Source: Antedon mediterranea
Lineage: Eukaryota > Echinodermata > Crinoidea > Comatulida > Antedonidae
Length of the DNA stretch: 64,000 nt
Direction of reading: 5' to 3'
Assembly: GCF_964355755.1 (NCBI RefSeq)
Contig: NC_092675.1
Coordinates: 19,606,912 to 19,670,911 of the forward strand
Shown here: positions 15,401-25,900 of the stretch, in pieces
Position numbering within the stretch: position 1 is the first letter of the stretch
How the letters are laid out: the number at the start of each line of letters is the position of its first letter
The notes under the pieces: model-generated
The model's input: only the letters and a program-made list of their open reading frames with translations
What the model was told of the DNA's origin: nothing
Database searches by the model: none
Translations under genes and position numbers: made by a program

Positions 15401-15621
15401 ATTTTTAAATTTAAATGACAGTTTCTTAAGTAGGCCTAAATAGATTTTTCGATTCAATTTTTAGTCAAAGTGAATATACCAGGGAGTTCAACTCCCTGAA
15501 TATACTATGTGATATTAAAATGGCATATTAACATGACAACATTAACATAACAACAAAATACAAACTTACTAAGAACAATCCCGGCAAATGAAAACATAAA
15601 GATATGATAAATATTAATCAT
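280..15621 (-). CDS. TIE-like receptor, ectodomain (29 exons, 3' part outside window)
   Basis: Cell-surface receptor of the TIE/angiopoietin-receptor type. Exons, 5' to 3': 15570-15621, 14496-14819, 13532-13783, 12457-12588, 12215-12358, 11594-11725, 10382-10528, 9879-10172, 9240-9551, 8699-8980, 8102-8392, 7691-7972, 7270-7560, 6867-7148, 6447-6737, 6010-6291, 5585-5875, 5165-5446, 4747-5037, 4338-4622, 3918-4208, 3513-3794, 3093-3383, 2673-2954, 2224-2514, 1558-1799, 1217-1277, 793-896, 280-490. All have GT/AG borders and join in one frame of 2331 codons; most introns are phase 1. The order signal peptide, Ig, Ig, EGF, Ig, FN3 is that of TIE1/TIE2, and exon 3-5 residues (AIMRLIVRG, WGPTC, CVPDPIGCSC) resemble TIE. 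Vertebrate TIEs have three EGF and three FN3 domains; here there are four and 19. The last exon ends in phase 1 with a donor, so transmembrane and kinase parts would lie beyond base 1. The kinase is inferred, not seen; a phosphatase-type cytoplasmic end cannot be excluded. Confidence 0.85.
1921..2200 (+). mobile_element. tRNA-derived SINE, antisense to TIE-like gene, degenerate head
   Basis: Shares about 170 bases with the complete SINE at 62997-63352: a decayed A box (atggccg), a B box (ggggttcgagg), then body words gtcttctcggataag and tgtactttaaagaacc. The 3' part differs from that copy and ends cagtataaataaagta. The tail stops about 20 bases from the splice donor of exon 25. Confidence 0.7.
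2224..8980 (-). CDS. Exons 10-25 of TIE-like gene: 16 fibronectin III domains in alternating A/B pairs
   Basis: Sixteen exons, each one FN3 domain, alternating type A (94 aa, core VWDAPSPLTCEMLQYH) and type B (97 aa, core FSWQEIPCGERRGVIQSY). Type A: 8699-8980 (diverged), 7691-7972, 6867-7148, 6010-6291, 5165-5446, 4338-4622 (one extra codon), 3513-3794, 2673-2954. Type B: 8102-8392, 7270-7560, 6447-6737, 5585-5875, 4747-5037, 3918-4208, 3093-3383, 2224-2514 (diverged). The inner fourteen are nearly identical; the outermost A and B are not, as unequal crossing-over would leave them. All remain open and in phase 1, so they look functional. Codes about residues 597-2125, a long rod-like stalk. 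Many N-x-S/T sites. Confidence 0.9.
2673..8392 (-). repeat. Tandem two-exon duplication, unit about 823-862 bp, seven copies
   Basis: Spacing of successive type B exons is 832, 823, 862, 838, 829 and 825 bp. Introns are duplicated along with exons and remain alignable. Two intron classes follow the type A acceptor: one reading ctaaac..agtttgttaaa (beside 2673, 5165, 6010, 7691) and one reading ctaaaagcagaaacat (beside 3513, 4338, 6867). Units 8102+7691 and 6447+6010 share private changes (EQNVVNT, SEIFTAI, a TA run in the intron), pointing to a later duplication of about 1.65 kb. Confidence 0.9.
9240..9551 (-). CDS. Exon 9 of TIE-like gene: first fibronectin III domain
   Basis: Codes residues about 493-596. 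FN3 features: LTISWIPW in the B strand, VIGYYVTY in the C strand, and YTFDVRAVRPGVKGTGPPS in the F-G region. It is clearly different from the repeated FN3 domains that follow, so it is the ancestral membrane-distal FN3 rather than part of the expansion. Single exon between phase 1 introns. Confidence 0.8.
9879..10172 (-). CDS. Exon 8 of TIE-like gene: third Ig domain
   Basis: Codes residues about 395-492: ITCIVKANPIPP gives the B-strand Cys and the typical proline turn, and KGDVFNCQAFSS gives the F-strand Cys, although the usual Y before the Cys is replaced by F-N. It lies between the EGF block and the FN3 block, as the third Ig does in TIE receptors. Ends VTIYG at a GTATTA donor. Confidence 0.8.
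10382..12588 (-). CDS. Exons 4-7 of TIE-like gene: four EGF-like modules
   Basis: Four exons, one module each: 12457-12588 (44 aa), 12215-12358 (48 aa), 11594-11725 (44 aa), 10382-10528 (49 aa). All are Cys-rich with laminin-type EGF spacing (e.g. CYNGGVCDD, GLCVCPPGF; CHCTDNRPCD). The second contains CVPDPIGCSC, very like the matching TIE module. Vertebrate TIEs carry three such modules, so one is extra here. The introns hold a nested transposon (10761-11454) and a small element near 11931. Phase 1 introns throughout make each exon freely duplicable. Confidence 0.8.
10761..11454. mobile_element. Terminal-inverted-repeat element, interrupted by a second element
   Basis: Left end aaggccaatttaaacagg and right end tgtaaattggccttt are inverted copies, continuing with gcgagcggtaac / gttaccgctcgc. 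Non-autonomous (no transposase frame). The interior from 10811 to about 11272 is another element with its own inverted ends, so this one is older. Lies in the intron between EGF exons 6 and 7 of the TIE-like gene. Confidence 0.75.
10811..11272. mobile_element. Inner terminal-inverted-repeat element, GGGAGGTTT ends
   Basis: Begins gggaggtttcccaacctt and ends with its inverse, aagattgcgaaacctctc; next to both ends is the inverted word acgaatacg. A copy in opposite orientation lies at 19075-19443 and shares the internal stretches around tttgagctgatcc and cctcactcgctttgatgtta. No coding frame of note; a MITE-type element of about 370-460 bp. Confidence 0.8.
11931..12150. mobile_element. Possible small element with ggcccatttacactagg end
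   Basis: The left boundary aaaggcccatttacactagg followed by acgataacgatcg resembles the end of a cut-and-paste element (compare the ggccaattta end at 10761). A matching right end is not clear; tcgtgacgatacaacg near 12118 may be a decayed partner. Low confidence. Confidence 0.3.
12589..13531 (-). other. Intron 3 of TIE-like gene, no recognised content
   Basis: AT-rich intron between the second Ig exon and the first EGF exon. I see no further exon with splice signals in phase, no repeat copy shared with the rest of the window, and no RNA gene. Confidence 0.5.
13532..13783 (-). CDS. Exon 3 of TIE-like gene: second Ig domain
   Basis: Codes residues about 126-209. The Ig hallmark is clear: LRW in the C strand and KADAGIYECYL (the D-x-G-x-Y-x-C motif) in the F strand, although the usual first Cys is replaced (TVTIEMNQ). 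It ends HAIMRLIVRG, closely resembling the junction between Ig2 and the first EGF module of vertebrate TIE proteins. Flanked by phase 1 introns. A missing first cysteine means the usual disulfide cannot form. Confidence 0.8.
14496..14819 (-). CDS. Exon 2 of TIE-like gene: N-terminal Ig-like domain
   Basis: Codes residues about 18-125. It contains a Cys near the start (DQTCFNS) and one in GAFFCESVRSAG, spaced as the two sheet-linking cysteines of a divergent Ig-type domain. In TIE receptors the membrane-distal domain is such an Ig fold and takes part in ligand binding. Both flanking introns are phase 1, so the domain is a self-contained module. Similarity to TIE Ig1 is weak by eye; placement rests mainly on domain order. 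Confidence 0.7.
15195..15540. mobile_element. Degenerate copy of the TTAA-flanked element found at 28837
   Basis: Words occur in the same order as at 28837-29166: tgttgtccc, attactaaaataagac..gttgaatagg, a middle ccattgtctg stretch, then cgattcaatttttagtcaaagt and attaaaatggcatatt. The ends are decayed. It lies in intron 1 of the TIE-like gene, just downstream of the signal-peptide exon. Confidence 0.55.
15570..15621 (-). CDS. Exon 1 of TIE-like gene: start codon and signal peptide
   Basis: The ATG (complement of 15619-15621) opens a short hydrophobic leader, MINIYHIFMFSFAGIVL, ending in phase 1 at a GTAAGT donor (complement of 15564-15569). It joins in frame to exon 2, giving ...IVLS then a polar mature start. 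A hydrophobic run of about 15 residues right after the start is what a secreted or type I membrane protein needs, which is why I chose this start. No 5' UTR exon can be defined from sequence alone. Confidence 0.8.
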
Positions 15622-17048
15622 CTTTGTGTCTCACGGATGACGGTTGGAAATATTTCTCTTCCAAAACATGTAGATGTATTGAAATGTAATTGCATCTAAG
15701 CTTCACGTGGTTGTGACATGGTTATTTTATATGGTCTTGAAGTGTTGAGAAGACAATGAAAACTCATTATATGAAACTTGATATAATAATTATACAAGGA
15801 AGTAGAGATAAAATGTTGGTTCTTAAAAGGTCTTTATGTGAAAGTATTCCCAAAGATTCGAGTTTCTCTTTCAAATATGAAATATCAGAATATCAATGAG
15901 AGAAAAGGCTACTGAGTCTGTAGCTAAAAAATATGATGAAGGGACAAAGTAGGAACATTGTTCAGTTGAATGAATGTATTATGTTGCCCTGATCATTTAC
16001 AACGCATCAACACTCTGCCATCCAGGTAGCCCTCATATGCAAATGAGCATTTTTATGGCAACCTCTATGTTTTCATACCCAATGGACACATTTAAACCAT
16101 TTTCAGTATTAACTATGTATAACATCTGGATAAGCGATTTAAAAGTATAGCTGACGGGACAAATTGGAAACGCCCTTCCCCTTCGGCACACCCTTCATCA
16201 TTTTCTTGAAAACAATGTTGTTGCTATTTGTCCCCTATATAAGGATGTCAGATGGAAGAGATTCTGCTGTAATTTTTATTTTAAATTTTTTTGTTTTTCT
16301 GTCTTTTTTCGTATTTATATGGTGGTTGATTATTTTGTTATATCACGAACTTGTGTAAAAACAATCAATGTTGATTGAACGAATTGTACTGTGTATCAGT
16401 CTCGTATCTAAATGAAGATTATATATAATTAAATGAATATAAATCCAAAGACAAAATACTGAAAAAATGACAATGCTGTAGTTATCAGTGGCTGGATCTC
16501 AATGGATTAAAACAGCTAAAAAAGTTAGCAGAGCTTTCGGGCAACACTAGCCCTTCATCAGTGTATAATGTAATAACATCCTTGGCCACAATCTGGTGTT
16601 TAGTAGGTTTCAAGTTGTTATTTTAGGCTAAATTTCACACCAATGTCCAATTTATAACCTGTTTATCATTTTAGGAGTGTTTATGTTACCGTTTAATAGC
16701 TACATAAATATCACATGGAATTTCCAAAGAAAGTTGTTGTGAATCACCAGCCGTTATTAAACTTGCTGCGTAGAGCCAAATAAAAAAAAATTATATATCC
16801 GTTAAGCCTACTCTCGATTGGCGGAATGGCTCTACCTCATGGGAATATCCTACATTGTTTTCTTTTAAAACTGATTGAAAAAACTTATTTTAATATCAGA
16901 ACCCAACAAGTCCCAAGTAGGCCTACTTTTTGTTTAGTAATTTATTATTATTATTCAGACACCCAACAAAGTCTTTAAGTATTTTTTATCGTCTCAAGAG
17001 GGCGCTACAAGGATAACATGTTTTTTTTTCTCCTCTGTCAAATTGAAG
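15622..17048. promoter_or_regulatory. Divergent intergenic region between TIE-like and UBC genes
   Basis: The two coding starts point away from each other across 1.4 kb, so promoters of both genes should lie here. Visible: an octamer-type ATGCAAAT at 16037-16044 on the TIE-like side, and a hammerhead-like remnant at 16531-16561. I see no confident TATA box or initiator, and no coding exon. The assignment as promoter region is by position only. Confidence 0.4.
16531..16561 (-). ncRNA. Hammerhead-ribozyme-like core (retroelement remnant)
   Basis: Read on the minus strand: CTGATGA (16561-16555), an unpaired A, a perfect stem GGGC / GCCC (16553-16550 and 16542-16539) with a seven-base loop, GAAA (16538-16535), then GCTC (16534-16531). 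This is the conserved hammerhead order CUGAnGA, helix II, GAAA. A-GCT is self-complementary and followed by C, as in hammerheads that use a very short helix III in tandem dimers, known from Penelope-like and related retroelements. No partner copy or helix I complement is seen nearby, so it is probably a dead remnant. The extra A before helix II is a deviation. Confidence 0.5.
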
Positions 17049-19942
17049 ATGGCTGCTTGCATGAATGCTTTGGATGAAAAGTCCATGTTAGAAGAAGAAT
17101 TTCAGACATGGAATGGTCTCACGAAAGATCCTACCGAAACCATAATAATGATTGATGTAAGTATATTGATCACAGTGCATAAATATTGTTGCAGGTTCCG
17201 CTCACAATATAATAACTACTAGGCTAGTCTTCTTGACAGGAGTAGGCCTAGCCTAGGCTAGGCTAGCCTAAAAAAAGGATAAAGAGTAGGCTAGTGTAGT
17301 GATGATGGTGTGTCATTCAACTACTCCCGGCCCTCACCCCGTCCTAGCACACAGAGACATCATTTCGTCGTGTCCCACCAGGAACCAGACCAGAACAGTT
17401 TCCACAGAACTGCCTTTAAATCCCCCTACTTTCTTGATAAAATGCACTAGGCCTAGGCCTAGGCCTACTCTGTACATATTTCCTTGTAAATTTAATGCAT
17501 GGCTACAAGATTGCAGATTTTACCATAAATATGAATACAATATTTCATTCTCTATTAAAGTATTATCGTACAACCAGATTTGAAGAATTCTTAACATTTT
17601 AGGTGTTAATTTTTTTTTCAGAGTACAGTTGACAAATCTGGAAGTGTATGCCTTAATCTACTTCTAGCTGGTCAACATGAGTTCAAACTTTTTTGTCCGA
17701 AAGGTATTGTATTGACAAAATTGTTGATTTGTATTGTGGACATTTTTTTTTAACGACTTCTAGTAATTATACAAAATGAATTCACAAAACAATTGCTGAC
17801 AAAAAGAATCATGAATTTGTATTTTATAATATTTACGTATGATTTTATCAACGATTTTACAGGAAAAGGGGGTACAAATTAACATTAAAAATCGTTAAAA
17901 TATTCTATTTTTTTGTTTTGAAGTTTAACCGAGTTCAACTTCAAGGTTTAACGATCATTAAAACTAACCAATCAAATGGTTCATAAATTACATCGCCATA
18001 GTTTGTGAAAAAATATGTATGCGCTGACAATTCTTGAATTTTTACAATGCGACAATGTTTGTCTTTAGTGTAAAGCCTAGATTAAGATATCAGCGAAAGC
18101 ATATCCTAGGCTGGGTTGAAGCATAAAAAACCCGTAACTTTTCAATTTTAATACAGGCCCGGCTGCGCGTGATTTTGTAAAACTTCATGTCCGCATGTCC
18201 CAGCAATGCATGCGAGAACCAAGAAACTATGAACAATCGCATAAAAATGTGTAAATATTCGCGGTCTGGCTCGATCATCGTTATTTATTTTCAACGATTT
18301 GAAAGTTCAACGCAACTTAGCGCAACTAGCAACACGACTACCCAGCAAGCTAGCAAATATTTTGGTAAATGTATACTGTGTCAACTGACTGACCAATCAC
18401 AAAAATTGAAAACTCTCTAATATACATATTGAGTGAGACCCTTTAAATTTTTAAAAGATTTTGAATATCATCAACTCATACAGGTGTACACAGTTACCTA
18501 CAGTAGATGAGGGAGGGGACAATTGAGTCTGAAATAAATAATTCTGTAACTTTAGAATAATCAGTAGATTATTTTCTTTAGGTTTCATAAAATTGTCTTC
18601 AAATTTTTTAGACTATCCAAGATACAACTCCGGATGCACATTCAATGTTGATACAGGAAATGATCATTTCTTCTGGAAAAAATCATTAAATGAGGTATTA
18701 ATACAGTAATAATACAGTAATAATCATTAATTGAGGTATTAATACAGTAATAATACAGTAATAATCATTAAATGAGGTATTAATACAGTAATAATAATTT
18801 GGTAATATAAAATTGAAAGAGTAAATAATGTATTGAAAAAATAGGTAATAATAATATGGTAATAAAAAAATAAAAAAATAAATAAAAAAGTAAGAACAAT
18901 TATAACATATCAGTATCATAGTATGCAATGTTGAATATAAAGCTCTGTCTACCTCAAACTTCATGTGATGTGCCCATATATGGACATGATGATGTCATAT
19001 CACTACCATATTTGAGAATATCACTTCGATATTTGGCACATCATACTTTTTTTTATCAAACTAGTTTGATAGTAGAGAGGTTTTGCAATTTTACGAATAC
19101 GATAACGAAAACGGATACGTCACGCACACGTATTCGTTCTCGTAAGCCAGTAAAAATCTGTTTCGCATGGCAACGAAATATTGAGGGCGCCGTCCAAAAT
19201 ATGACTGCGGTAATTTTTAGCGAAGCGAAGGTACGTGTTGCTTGGCGGCCTAGGCCTAGCATAACATCAAAGCGAGTGAGGACTTTAAAAACTGCTATTT
19301 ATCAAAATTGACCTGGCATTTTAGTGATATTTGTCAACACGGATACGCTTTACGAATATGAAATGTGGATCAGCTCAAAAGTTTCACAAATGTATGACGT
19401 ATCCGTTTTTCGTTATCGTATTCGTAAGGTTGCGAAACCTCCCTTTTGGAGATAGAGCTTAAGACCATGATGATTTGTGTCGCTTTAGATTTTGTAATAG
19501 CAACAGTCTTAATTCCAAGATCAGCAGCTGCACTTTTACATATTATCTTTCTTGACTTAGTTTTTCAGAGACAGTAAAAGAAAACTTTTGCTGACTGATG
19601 TCTTAGACAAAGCACTAAGTTTGCATGTTACATTGCCTGCTAAGCCAATAATCATAGATCTGACATTAGACCAGACTGAAGGGGATGAAGACGAAGATGA
19701 AACTACAACAGCTGAAGATGAAACAACTGCCGACGAAGTAGGTCCAACCTTTTCCACAATGTATATAAATTAGCTGTCTTAAAATGTCTCGTTTCATTTT
19801 TACCAATTTGTTTCCTTTGTTCAAATTGTGTAGTTCTTGAAAACAAAAATATGTTTTTTTAAAAATTCAATAGGATTTTTCTTTGCTGGATGATGATTCA
19901 TACTTTACAACTGAATGGGAATTACAAGTAACAAAATTGAGG
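17049..19942 (+). CDS. UBC gene exons 1-5: RWD-like N-terminus and acidic linker
   Basis: The start MAACMNALDEKSMLEEEF is followed by a predicted helix, then strands (SVCLNLLLAG, FKLFCPKDYPRYNSGCTFNV) with the YP turn, the pattern of an RWD fold, which is related to UBC. Exon 4 adds an acidic Thr-rich stretch (EGDEDEDETTTAEDETT) around residues 132-150. Exon 3 can be joined to exon 4 in frame only if its donor is the GTAATA at 18706 rather than GTATTA at 18695. RWD assignment is by eye. Confidence 0.65.
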
Positions 19943-22900
19943 GTAAGTTTGTTGGTTATGCTCTCTAGTTATCACTGTAAATTTTCTTAAATAGTCCCTC
20001 AAAATCCTACCTGCAATGTAGAGATGTTTTTTCCCCCAACCTAAATATTAATCTGGAATTCACTCAATTGACATCTTGTAACCCCTTTGTAACTATATCC
20101 CAGGACCTAATTATATACCAGCATATACTTACAAAACTTTCTTTAAAAGATGTACATGATTTCTGTAAATGGAATCACAACATAATATAAACAGTTAACA
20201 GTAGTGGAGCTGCTTGGTGGTGAACGTGCTTGCCTTCCAATCCCAAGGTTCAGGGGTCAATCCTGACCTACTGCCAGGGTTGTAACTCACAGCTATTTCA
20301 ACTCCACTCCCAAGCCTTTCAAATAAGACTTAGTTTATGAGCATGATAATTTATAAAATAGTTTATCCATCCTGTAATTGGCGAGTTACTCGCTGGATGC
20401 ATATGAAATTTTAAAAATAATGTAAAAAGGCAAAATGTGAGAGTTCAAACTGCCTGATATTGTTGTAAATTAATAATTGTAAAATAATAAAAGTAAGAAA
20501 TCCGCTATACACTCCAACCAAGACTCAAACTCTGACCTTATGCTTGTATTATATATACCAGTCATTAGCTTACTAAGTCATTGTTATTGTAAAAGATTAC
20601 AAATTTGTATGAGATTGTCTTTTAAAATAGAAAAATTGGGCAACAAAGGAAACAGAAATACGAGAAGCAATGAAAAAGCAACCATCCAGTTTAAATGCTT
20701 CACCGATTCACAACAGTTTGATTACAATGCCATCATCTTCAAAAGCTCCACACTTAACTCCAGGTATGTTAAGCTCTGTTTACACTATCAAACTTTATGT
20801 GAGAAAACAATGTGATGTGCCTATATATGTACATGATGATATCATATCACTACCACATTTAGGAATATCACTACCACATTTAGGAATATCACTACCATAT
20901 TTTGGCAAAAGTTTGATAGTGTAGACATAGCTTAACTCTATAGTGTATTACTCATATACCCTGGTAATTTGATTGGATGGTTTTGTATCACATGGTATTT
21001 CAAATTTTTTCCAATTCTACAGTAAAATAAAATACATTGGTTTTATTCAACATCCAGCTTGTCTAAATTATAAAGTATCTGAATTCATCATGTGATCGTT
21101 TTTTCTTTGCAAATTATTATTTTAATTAATAATAATATATTTATAGCAGTATCTCTTCAGAGATCTATCTTGTGATGTGAATGAATCTGACACACTGTAG
21201 AGCTTTAAGATGGGTTAGTTTCGTATCATGTGCCGCCGTTCAATATTAGTTCTATTGCATGGGAAAACTTCTTTGTAATCGCCAAGATTGTACAGCGATT
21301 TCACTGTGTGCAAAAACTCCTAATGAGATCTATTACATATATTAATTGATTAATATACTATATCATTTTTTATATTCAATTATTTTAATGCAGGTAAATG
21401 TGATAGTCAAGGTACTAGACAGATATTCAGCACTAGAGCTGCTTCAGGAGTTCTTGCTAATGATCTCATCTCCATTCTAGAGTCAAAGGTCAGATACTTA
21501 TTTATTTAGACTTTGCCTGCCTGCATTATATTCTTATTCACTCTGTGAAGACTGCAAAATGAGTTGAGGATGTCTTACACAAACCCTAGCATACAGTATT
21601 TAGTCTTTTTTTAACTCGTCTTTTTCCGTGTTTAAAGCTTGATTCCCACTAGCGACGCAACGTAACGCAACATAAGCAAATGCCCTTCAAATAATTGTGT
21701 TTGCCCCCGCCTGTGTGAAATCAAACCTGCTTGTTGCGCGTCAATGTTAGCATGCCGTAGACTTTGACCTGGTTCACCCCATGTACCTTTGAGTACGCGC
21801 TGTTATTTTGCCTTGCGTTGTTGCGTGAAAGCAAACTGATTTGATTTCCCGTAGCGATGTTTGCAGCACTGTTACGTTGTTGGTTCCCACTTGTGATTGC
21901 ACAATACAACACTTTGCATCGATACATTACGTTGCGTTCTAGTGGGAACCATGCTTAAGTGTCCATAATACAAGATCAGGCACAGTCTTTGTTCTAATAG
22001 TAATACTTTGTTTCTATAGAACATTGCCTAGGATATTTAGTTCCACAAAAATACATCATCTCTGCCTGGTTATGTGTGATTCTTGTTCTTGTTCTTTTTC
22101 CACGTTGTGTAAATTGCATTTTTATGGAAACAAAATAAATGAAATGAAATACACTGACCAATCTTGGTAGTCACATAACGTCACCATAATTTTGATATTT
22201 TTAGGAACTAAAGTTCTCTGCTGACCCAATTAAAGACAATATTTACAAATGGCATGCAAAACTGTTTGATTTCAAGGAAGACAGGTAAACAAAAATAATA
22301 AATTCTTTATATTTCTAAAGCTCTGTCTACACTATCAAACTGTATGCGACAAAACAATGTGCCCAAATATGGATACATCACACTTTTTTTGTGACTAGTT
22401 TGATAGTGTAGACATAATATAACTATAAAAAAAAAATGTGAGCTTGCTCATAATTGTAATTAAAAATAGGTTCTGGTATTTCTAGAACAACATTGGTAAT
22501 ATCCCTGCTTATTGTTCTTCTTCTGGAAAGCTTGGTTTCCACTAGGACACAACACAAGAACATTGCCTCCTAATAAGAACCAAGCCAAAAGCTGAATAAG
22601 CATCATGAAATTAGCCACTTTTTCATTTTGTAGAAATTGTAGACCTGGAGCTACTCTTTAAATAAATTTGAATTGAATTAATAACATTATATCTTTTTAA
22701 CAATATTTTTTCCCAGTGATATTGCTGCAGATTTGAAAGAAATAAATTTAAAGTTTGGATACAACTACATTGAACTGCAATTGGAATTCACCATTGGCCT
22801 TTACCCTTTCTACCCTCCATTAGTCAAGGTCATCAGGCCAAAATTACAGGTTAGAGTTCACTAAATATTTCATAACTTGTTCATAACACATTGTGACTAA

Positions 22901-25900
22901 AAGAAAGTACAGTAAAAATTACTGTTTGGAAAGCAGTCAAATATGGCCAGTACTGTACTTTGATTTATACTATAAATGATACTTTCTAAAATACACAGAC
23001 ATGCCTAAAGCTCTGTCTACACTATCAAACTTTGTGTGACAACAAAATGTGATGTTCCCATGTACAGTATATGGACATGATAACACTACCATATTGGGCA
23101 TATCACTACCATATTTGAGCACATCACACTTTTTTTGTCAAACTATTTTTGATTGGTGTAGACAGAGCTTTAAACACAATTTCAGAGACATTCAATATAT
23201 TATTTTTCAACTAAAGGTATATAAAGCAAATAACTATATTGAGGTATTTATTGTTTATAAGCAAAATATCTTAAAATGTCACACTAAAACCCCAAATAAT
23301 TGCTAAACTTTCTAATTAGAAACTGAATCATTAAAGAATCTGAATGTGTCATTTCTATCAAATAAATGGTTGAAAATTTTGCGAGAATTGTTTCTTATAG
23401 AATTGTCATTTATCAGATATTTGACTTCTTTTTAGGATTCAATGATGCAACGTGTTACAAACTTGGACATGTTAAAGCTATCATATTGGTGAGCTTTGAT
23501 TTTACTCAATAAACCTCACGTGTATGGACATTAACTAAGGTTATGTTTATACAAAACCCTTCTTACTTTACACGCCTACTATTTATATGCGTGTTTTCAC
23601 AGACATACATGAACGTTAACTGCCGTGTTTTGAACAGGAAGGTCAGTCACAGCCAAACGTCTGCTGCTATAATTCATGGTAACTGCTCCCCTAAGATTAC
23701 TTAAAAAAGCTCACCAACCAGCTGGCTGGTCCTCAAATAGCCTTTCTTTATACAACGCCAACTTAGAACCGTGTTGATTTAGTGTGTTGTCGATGAATTG
23801 AATTGAATTGAATTGTATAGCCCTTAGTCTTAAGAGTAGACTGTTATCTTTTGTATATTTATATATAATATAATACTATATTTTAAAATGTTGCTTTTCT
23901 TTGCTTCTAAGGAATCCGACTAAAGACATGAAAACGGTGTTGATGGAAATCTGGGATTATTTAGAAAAATGGGCCAGGTAAGTGATTATAGTTTATATAA
24001 TTATATGCATACCTTTCTATAAGCTAGGCAAGGAATTGTGTAAGACTTGTTTTATTTTCAAATACGCCCAAATCTAGCATGAATTTAACTGAATACTAAG
24101 ATTATTAGTGCGTTGAGAACGTTATTCCCACACACGAGGGTTCTCAATCTACTGCATTTCGTACAATGGGGTCAGAGTTAGGAAAACACCTGTGCAATAA
24201 ACTGACACCAACCTATGTTATGGTAGGCATATCTAATCAAGCCTTGTTTTCTTTCATGTTTGTAGAGTTGATGTTGACAGTGCAAGGAATGATCCACAGG
24301 TTTACTGGGAAGGTGCTTACACAGACTTAGAACATGATTTAGTCAAGTTAGCATTGGTAAGTAAACATAATTCTTCTGGAGCTGTTTTCACCACAGATTT
24401 TGATCTAGTCTGTTGACTTGGAAGAATATTAAAAAAGAATCAATCTTTCTTTGTAAAGCTCTGTCTACACTATCAAACTTTATGTGACAAATGTGGTGTG
24501 CCCGTATATGGATATGATGATGTCATATCACTACCATATTTGGGCACATCACACTTTTTTGGTCAAACTAGTTTGATAATGTAGACCGTTGCTTTAAGAA
24601 TGTAAACCATAAACACATTAACAGACACATAGTTAACATGTAAGATGAATTTTTTGTTTTCAAGACATTAATGTTCAACCAATAAATTAAAAAATTTAGT
24701 AGCTGATTTTTTTAACTCTTTTTTGACCATGCAAATAAAAATGTAAATTTCTTGAAGCTACTTTAAGCTCTGTCTACACTATCAAAGTATCATCGTGTCC
24801 ATATATGGGCACATCACATTTCACATAAAATAATAGATAAATTGTGTCTTCATACTGTAGGTGAGTGAAATAAATCCAAGAGCAAATCAAGAGTTTCTAT
24901 CAATGATGAACTCAAAGCCGGTACACTATAGGCCAAATCAGCAAGTGCCACGAAATCAGGTAAAACTTTGAATTTCTACAATATTAATTTTAATAGTTAC
25001 CAATGCAATCAAGGGAAAATATCCATATAAACAGTCGGACAATACAATATAAATAGAAACAATTTTAATATCATCTGAGAAAGCAGAAAAGTGGTTAATA
25101 TTGACCTTATATAGGCAAGAGAGAGTGAATGCTGAAAGGGTAAAGTGGAGGAAACTCTACCGGAGGTCTGCGCATCAAATCGGAGATGAGAGAATTTCAT
25201 GTTGATTGATAGTAGTGCACTCATTTATCTATTATAACTTAACTGAGAACTTCACAATGTTTTTCAACTGACAACAAATTAACTTAAATAAGAGACAACA
25301 TTTTAATGTTTTGTGATCATTTCTTTTAGGGACGGGGCAATGAATATTGGCAAAAAGGAATTGGTTATGGGCATAATAATAGACCCGGTAAGTTTCAACC
25401 AAAGACCTTACACTGAGAAGATACAAAATATTTTTTGTAAACAATGTTTGTAAGGTCTTGGGCACACACAAGAATATCTTACTGTTTGTTTGAAAAAATG
25501 TACTTAAAATAAATACTAAACATCACTAAAATGAATACCCTAAAGTCATACTTATATATGCATATAGTATTCAACTAAATGTTTACCTTAAATTACTTTT
25601 CTATTATAAGGCTGGGATATAAATGCATTTATTGCTGCTCAGAAGGAAAAGGATAAACAAATAGTTGTAGTGTTAAACAATATAGTGGTTCAACTTCGAA
25701 ACATTTGCTCCAATCAGCTACTGTTAGAATCTGAAATGTCTGACGACCAGGACATGAAAGAGATGGTCTCACTTACATATCTCTATGCAATTATTGAAGG
25801 GTCAGCTCTTTTAACATTTATGGAGGTAGTGTAAACATTTTATTCCCACTAGCGACGCAACGTAACGCAATCTACGCAACGTACGCAAATATATATTAAG

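Noticed and set aside
16164-16358. Hydrophobic 64-codon plus-strand frame in the intergenic region
   Set aside because: Composition follows the T-rich DNA; no splice signals, neighbours or family resemblance support it.
18928-19311. 127-codon plus-strand frame
   Set aside because: It runs across the nested MITEs (18939-19456) and has no protein-like pattern or splice support.
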